A stretch of DNA of 25,243 nt from Seminavis robusta (Eukaryota > Bacillariophyta > Bacillariophyceae > Naviculales > Naviculaceae), in the NCBI GenBank assembly GCA_903772945.1, contig CAICTM010001640.1:1-25243 (forward strand). The letters run 5' to 3'. The notes under the pieces were generated by a model that was given only the letters and a program-made list of their open reading frames with translations, had not been told where the DNA came from and did no database searches. Both the position numbers and the translations under genes were made by a program. Positions 20,255 through 25,243 of the stretch are shown one piece after another. The first letter of the stretch is position 1. The number at the start of each line of letters is the position of its first letter.

Positions 20255-20860
20255 ATGAACTGGTCTCGCCATCTCTATTTACGGCTTGCAGTGTTGCTTG
20301 CGGTCACAGATCCAGTCAACGGGTTTCTTTCTACGCTACAAGAGCATCGGTATCCGTCTCGACCAACATTCTGCAGCCAGTCGAGAAGATGCCCTCGTTC
20401 TTCAAGGATAACGCTGGCAGATGGAAGCAATATCGAAATATCGCTTCCGTATCCCAATCCGGAACTCGATGCCATGGATGTGGTTCAGTTATGCATGGAA
20501 ACTCTCATGAAAGACGACAACCACGGCCTCCTGGTCTGCTTTGATTTCAGTTCCGATTTCCTGCAAGCACCATTTGGTGGCCAGTTGGAAAAGTTTATTC
20601 AGCATGCCAACAATCCCATCTTTGCAAGTCTAGTCCAATGCACCAAGTACGACATTCTTTCCGTTGGACCCCTTATCAAAGGAACCAACACAAGAGGAGA
20701 CATGCAGACCTGTCTCATGCAGGTTCACAGCGACAACACGGTTACAGCATCACGGCGATTCTTGTGGACACTGCAGAAAGAACGACGACCACCACGACAA
20801 AATTGCTGGCTCGTCCATGAAGTCTTGTCTGTCACGTACGCATTCCAGTTGACGGAATGA
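20255..20860 (+). CDS. Signal-peptide protein, probable NTF2-like (DUF4864-like) domain
   Basis: A 201-residue protein. The N-terminus (LYLRLAVLLAVTDPVNG|FLST) is a signal peptide whose likely cleavage precedes Phe24. A Ser/Arg/Pro-rich stretch (25-52) follows, resembling a diatom plastid transit region. The domain at about 70-195 begins PELDAMDVVQLCMETLMKDD and contains GLLVCFDFSSDFLQAPFGG, LEKFIQHANNPIFASLV and RRFLWTLQKERR, ending NCWLVHEVLSV. This order (helical start, GPL/GG-type loop, LxxF helix, paired strands, terminal CW) recalls NTF2-like proteins such as DUF4864 proteins of algae and plants. No catalytic residues can be named. The family call is by eye and moderate; the gene itself is well supported by length, targeting signal and composition. 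Confidence 0.72.
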   Translation: MNWSRHLYLRLAVLLAVTDPVNGFLSTLQEHRYPSRPTFCSQSRRCPRSSRITLADGSNIEISLPYPNPELDAMDVVQLCMETLMKDDNHGLLVCFDFSSDFLQAPFGGQLEKFIQHANNPIFASLVQCTKYDILSVGPLIKGTNTRGDMQTCLMQVHSDNTVTASRRFLWTLQKERRPPRQNCWLVHEVLSVTYAFQLTE

Positions 20861-21073
20861 TCAAAGCAGTATTATGAGCTATTTTATGTAGATGCTAGAT
20901 GCTACATCCTTGTCCAAAGAAGCCATGAAACAACATAACAACCGCAACATTTTAGATTGCAGCTCTCCACAAGTCACACCAACATGGTTTCTTACCTATC
21001 TAGCTAGTGACATGTGGGATATGTCGGTATTTTCGTCTCCGTAACCCTCTGAGCATTACAAACTGTCTTACCA
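20861..21073. other. Short intergenic spacer
   Basis: About 210 bp between the NTF2-like gene and the sulfotransferase-like pseudogene. No element was seen. Confidence 0.4.
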
Positions 21074-22200
21074 TCACTCACGGAGGATTGGGAAAGCTAC
21101 CACTCCCGAGCATTGGCCTTCTTGCTCGTTTCCTGCCGTATCACGTCCATTTTCTCTCTCAGCGTTTGTGCCTCCTGGAAAAAAGTACTGCCACTGGAGG
21201 AGAAAAGCACCTTCTTTGTCAGGTTGAACCATGGACTGTTGTAGTCTGTTGTATAAAACTTCCATGTCAGGATTGGTGATGACTTTTGAGACTTTCATTT
21301 TGGTGTTGAGCTCATCCTTGATGAAGCCAGATGTTTTCAAAACGGAGTCAAGAAATGTCTTGGCCTCCTCGGGAGTGTCAGCCCATCCAGACACCCCAAA
21401 CTGTTGCCACAATCCCTCGCCTAAGTGTTCTAGCATAGCCTTGGCATCCTGGTAACCTGTATCAACATTTCCCACAAAGTTGATGTACTTCCAGTACTTG
21501 CTATGGACAAAGTGCTTCTCATGGTTAAATGCTCGTCGTTGGAGTACGTGAAGTCCCATCCTCCCCATGGCACTCATACGCTGCATCATGGGATCCCAAT
21601 GTGTGCTCTTACACGTATGTATCCCTCTCAGGAACTCGGTAGAATTGGGTGCATCCACCAGGTCTTTTGTCCTCATGCCTTTGAGGCAAAACAGTCTTGG
21701 TATCACCGTGCAGCAAATGTGATGTATGACCGCTGGAGGACAGCAGTCATAGTGTAAGCCAGCGTGAAGCGTTCTTTTGGGTCTCGCACAAAGATGGCCC
21801 TGGTCCAGTTGGGATCCGTCATAATGTCGCTGGCCCTGGTCAAGTTGTAGTCTCATAGGAAGGTGAGGCCTTCATTGATTGCGTCATGATTCTTCTTTTC
21901 ATATTTTTGTGTCTTCCAATCCTTCAAACCACTCATTCGGCGAAAGAGTTGTTTGAATTCATTCTCCGCCACATACGGATCGTAAAGAAGACCAGTTTTT
22001 ACTTATCCAGTACAATCGAACGACGTTGGAGAGTTGTCGGCCACAGGGTAGTGGAAGTTCCCTTGGACGACGAGGTAGGGGCTCGATCGAATGAAGCTTG
22101 GCCAGTACCGACAATCTGCATACTAGTCAATGTGCAAGCATTGGACACAGGCATAAACCTTGCAATGCGATATTCATGTCGTCGTTTCAGCTTTGAATCG
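21074..22200 (-). pseudogene. Sulfotransferase-like gene, decayed
   Basis: A remnant of a PAPS-dependent sulfotransferase-like gene. The 5' part reads in one frame over about 22170-21690 but is cut by stops at 22123-22125 (TAG), 22003-22005 (TAA), 21853-21855 (TGA) and 21703-21705 (TGA). It contains SPYLVVQGNFHYP, EFKQLFRRMSGLKDWK and NWTRAIFVRDPKERFTLAY; the RDPKER segment fits the 3'-phosphate-binding loop (RDPxxR) of sulfotransferases. After a frame change near 21670-21700 the C-terminal half is open: STEFLRGIHTC, HWDPMMQRM, INFVGNVDTGYQDAKAMLE and FGVSGWADTPEE. This block order fits diatom sulfotransferase-like proteins as I know them. At least four stops and one frameshift make a functional product unlikely. 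The tail from about 21190 to 21074 is probably read-through. Confidence 0.75.
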
Positions 22201-22299
22201 ACGTATCTATGCCTTGCGCGATAGAGAGAATGAGACAAAGCCGTCGCTTAGATATCGTGCCCTACCATTCTTTAGTTTGAAGTCCGATTGCCATGCCAT

Positions 22300-22886
22300 T
22301 GGTTACCAGCCATCCTCAACTTGGACTACAACCCTGCCATTTGTGCTACGATCTCACATTCGTGCCATTGCTTTTCAATCTCAATCACTGGGAATGTATA
22401 ATCGATGTTCTCTGACAACCCATCCTCCAACCATGGTCCCAAGACCTCAAGATCTGCCTTTGGGTTTGTCAAGACATCTTTGGTCTGCAGATTGGCGGTA
22501 GTAGCAGCAGCTGCTATCGGTATGTCGTCCTTGGCGTCGGCTGGTTTGAAACCACATGCATCTTCCTGCACGACAATACATTTACATATTCCGCCAAACT
22601 GCCATGTTCCTGTTGACTATAGAGTACTGAAGATGCCTAAACACAGCGAGCGTCACCCACTTCCAATGCTGGACATTCAAGCCAGTTTTTCAATAGATCC
22701 ACCATCCACAGAATACACGAGGCTCGGTGTATTTATGGACAAAGCTCCCTCTTGTTTTCTGAATGACAGACTGTATACCAAAGCGTAGAACATGACCTTG
22801 ACAAGGACTTCACGTCCGTCTGGTTCAGGAGGTTCTGTTTCTGCCTTGGCATCGGTGGACTGGAATGTGCACGCAACTGCCTTCAT
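22300..22886 (-). pseudogene. Medium-chain dehydrogenase / quinone-reductase-like gene, decayed and internally deleted
   Basis: The start at 22886 gives MKAVACTFQSTDAKAETEPP then EPDGREVLVKV, a typical N-terminus of zinc-independent medium-chain reductases (MKA..., then P....VLVKV). Further on, in a second frame, come WLECPALEVGDARCV and SQQEHGSLAEYVNVLS, which match the GDxV and Q.GS.AEYV region. A third piece continues QEDACGFKPADAKDDIPIAA, then DLEVLGPWLEDGL and IDYTFPVIEIEKQW, resembling the C-terminal end. The central NAD(P)-binding Rossmann part (GxGxxG) is absent. About 195 codons remain of a usual 320-340, with stops and at least two frame changes. Enzyme activity is not expected. Confidence 0.65.
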
Positions 22887-23426
22887 GATGAGGGGTGGAA
22901 TGAGGAGGGAGATGAAAGGTTCCAGCTTGAGTAATTGGCAACCTGCTGGTGAGCAAGTAGGAAAAGATGCGACCCAACGAGACGACTGGTCTCCCTCCGT
23001 TCAGCGCGTAGGTGCTGTAGAGGGAAGTTTGACCATGCCTCGAAGAGCTTCTTTCAAAACACGGCGTCAAAGTCGCCGTTGATTCTTCGGATGCCAACAA
23101 GAAGGTGGAAGTGCGCAATCTTCCTTCATTTCTCTGGCTGAGAAGAGGAACAATATCGTAATACTGCACCTATTGAGTTTGGATGTCCACAACGATCATG
23201 GCATTTTGACAGCTAAGTCAACATAATGTGCTATTGCGAAAGTTGCTAGCTGGGAAAAGCGATCTGCTATTGCGATAAACATGCCAGAGGGGGAAAGCAA
23301 TGCATGGCTTCTAGTATTGAAATCCCATGCACCTCCTAAGGACACCACCCCAAAAGATTTGGAAATTCTTTAAAGAAGCTCCTAAGTACCCGGTATCAGT
23401 ACCTCAAAACAAGACAGTTGGCAGAT
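22887..23426. other. Stretch without a supported gene between two pseudogenes
   Basis: About 540 bp. A minus-strand frame (22825-23169) and neighbouring frames contain protein-like words (for example LLVGIRRINGDFDAVF) but no family is recognisable. It could be further decayed coding DNA. No repeat boundary is seen. Confidence 0.35.
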
Positions 23427-24956
23427 TCAGTTGGCAAGGCAAACCCCTGTCTCATCACAACAACTGGTACAGCAACCATCGGCACAATCGATGGCAGGAA
23501 CTCCACTTTCTGTATTGGGCAAACAGTCTGCCACCAACAACACTTCTGAATACCTGTCTTTTTCAAGATACACGAAGTTTTGGCAGACAGATACCGGAAC
23601 AGTTCCAGACAGCTTATTCCCATTGACCAGAACTTGCTTCAGTTTGGTCAATGTCTCAATTTCATTTGGAATGGTGTCATGGAAGTGGTTGTTTGCCAGG
23701 TTCAGTCGCGCAAGCTTTGTCAAACGACCAAGTGACGAGCTGATGGTCCCAGTAAAGTTGCACACATCCAAGTGCAACCATACGAGATTATTGAGTCCAG
23801 TGTAGAGTTCTTTGGGGAGGGTTCCTTGCATGTTGGTAGCATTCAGATTTATATGAATGAGCTCTTTTGCCAAGCCAATCTCTGAGAGGGCAAGGGCCCT
23901 GGAATGCTATTGCCACAAACATCAATATGGCTCAAATTTGCAAGTAGGCCCACTTCGGAGAGTATTGTATCCGTGATCTTTTGAGTTTAGAATGGCAACA
24001 AGCAGAAAATGTCAACTTTTGGCATAGCTAGCATGTGCATACATGCAAGAAATATGCACGCAAGAAATTGAGAATCACTTACCTGATTGTCTTCCACATG
24101 AATTAGCTTCAATGAACTCTGGTAGAATAGGTCCATTGGAAGTGACCCAATTAGCATATTTTTCCCCAAAGTCAACCACCTAAGAGAGAACAAACCCACT
24201 TCGGATGGAATTGTATCGGTTAACCTGTTTTCTGAGATCAGAAGTTGCCCAAGTTTACCATTTCCTTCATTAAGATTCACAAACAATTCTTCAGGGATTG
24301 TCCCAGAGAATGCATTTCCATCCAAGTCGAGATGTTCTATTGACAAGGCATATTCGCTCAAAAACAATCTTGGGGGAAGCACTCCTGCCAGCATGTTGTC
24401 ATGCAGTTCTAATCGCTTCAGCGAAATTTCCCATGGAAGTGGACCATTGAGTTGGTTTTAAGCTAAAGATCCAATGAATGCAACTGTTAGGAATCGGTAG
24501 CGCATTCACAAGTCTGGCCAGTCCACACAAACAAACTTACCAAGGTTTAGTCCAACTACTGCCATCTCCTCTGGCTGGCCAATCACCGTGTACTCCAGCC
24601 CATTGGCATTCATGACTGGCAGAGAGCCACCTACCCCCCCATATGTTGGTTGTTATCTCACCTGAGACGTGATGAGGCACATAACAGAATCCAGATGTTT
24701 TACTTCTTTGGGGTGCTGGTGGTGGATTCCACTTTTTCCATAGCTGATCATTGGTGGTCTGATAGTAGAAGAGCACCAGCAGAAACCGCTGAACCAAATT
24801 GGGAGAATCATACTCCAACTGCATTGGGTCGTGATTGACAATCCAATCAAATACCTTCAGCCTATTTTCCAGCAAGAATGCAGCAAGGTCAATGCAATAC
24901 ACGGCTCTTAGCCTTATTCGCGACTCGATCCTAGATAGGGTTTGAGTTCGACTCAT
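23427..24956 (-). pseudogene. Extracellular-type LRR protein gene (receptor-like), disrupted
   Basis: A remnant of a plant-type LRR gene. The N-terminal cap reads DSPNLVQRFLLVLFYYQTTN, then WLSASHECQWAGV, the pre-LRR cap of diatom LRR proteins. LRRs follow: NQLNGPLPWEISLKRLELHD, LDLDGNAFSGTIPEELF, NRLTDTIPSEVG, SHIDVCGNSIPGP, NLNATNMQGTLPKEL, NLANNHFHDTIPNEI and NGNKLSGTVPVSVC. The end is a Cys cap (CADGCCTSCCDETGVC). Two introns keep good borders: 24540-24463 (78 nt, GTAAGT...TTTAG) and 24082-23978 (105 nt, GTAAGT...AAAAG). Disruptions are a frame change near 24590, a TAA at 24458-24460 just after intron 1 (probably once Lys), and a frame change near 23900. The introns and reading frame are otherwise well kept, so decay is recent, or some lesions are assembly errors. 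No kinase or membrane segment is visible. Confidence 0.8.
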
Positions 24957-25243
24957 GACGTAGTCCTTCGCGAATAGTCATTGAGACAGGGTTCTCATGA
25001 CTGCTAGTCATACTAGGTTGTCGATGAAACATCGCTCTAGACATTTAGCCGGCGTGAAAGCTTCCACGCTACTAGAGTCTAGCTGAAGTTTCCACGTGTT
25101 CCGAAATGGACCGTGAGTACGTAGAGTTATTGCATAACCTACGATATCACACTTCGAGGCCTCCCGCGGGTAGATGCAGTACTCATGATTAGTTCTATAT
25201 AGATTCTAATACGTCTCTTCTCATGGTTATCCTCCCCTTCTTT
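24957..25243. other. Window end, no feature
   Basis: The last 287 bp, upstream of the LRR pseudogene, show no open frame with a motif and no repeat. Any promoter of the former LRR gene would lie here. Confidence 0.4.

Noticed and set aside
22792..23082. A 96-codon plus-strand frame, Ser/Arg-rich
   Set aside because: It overlaps the N-terminus of the quinone-reductase-like remnant in antisense and has no motif.

Overview
The window looks like nuclear DNA of a microalga, most likely a pennate diatom (inference). The grounds are short GT-AG introns (78-119 nt where well supported), a signal peptide ending in an Ala-rich/Phe plastid-type site, intron-bearing histone genes, diatom-style leucine-rich-repeat and sulfotransferase-like families, and frequent CTAGCTAG and ACCGGT short palindromes in gene-poor DNA. 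No bacterial operons, rRNA, tRNA or CRISPR array were seen.

Layout. 1-4061: no intact gene; low-complexity DNA, two decayed coding remnants, a strong inverted repeat, and two arrays of one 19-bp repeat in opposite orientation (1644-1789 and 2761-3232). 4062-7136: an LRR-like gene (+) converging on a PPP-family phosphatase gene (-). 7137-9303: gene-poor. 9304-9828: a small secretory or plastid-targeted protein with NPYG repeats. 10547-11755: a paralogue of the 4062 gene on the opposite strand. 12507-15074: a three-exon GPI inositol-deacylase (PGAP1-like) gene on the minus strand. 16019-16867: a divergently placed gene for a Cys-rich, probably GPI-anchored surface protein. 18204-19674: a divergent histone H3/H4 pair, both with introns, each followed by a 16-nt hairpin of the histone mRNA 3' stem-loop type. 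20255-20860: a signal-peptide protein with a likely NTF2-like fold. 21074-24956: three decayed minus-strand genes in a row (sulfotransferase-like, medium-chain dehydrogenase/quinone-reductase-like, LRR protein).

Functional themes. The GPI-deacylase gene and the probable GPI-anchored protein gene share one divergent intergenic region, so an enzyme that remodels the anchor sits beside a likely client. The H3 and H4 genes share a 476-bp bidirectional promoter and a common 3' element. The most interesting signals are the covarying histone-type hairpins on spliced histone genes, the inverted 19-bp arrays, and the candidate 37-nt intron in the PGAP1-like gene.

All similarity calls come from reading the translations by eye; no database search was possible.
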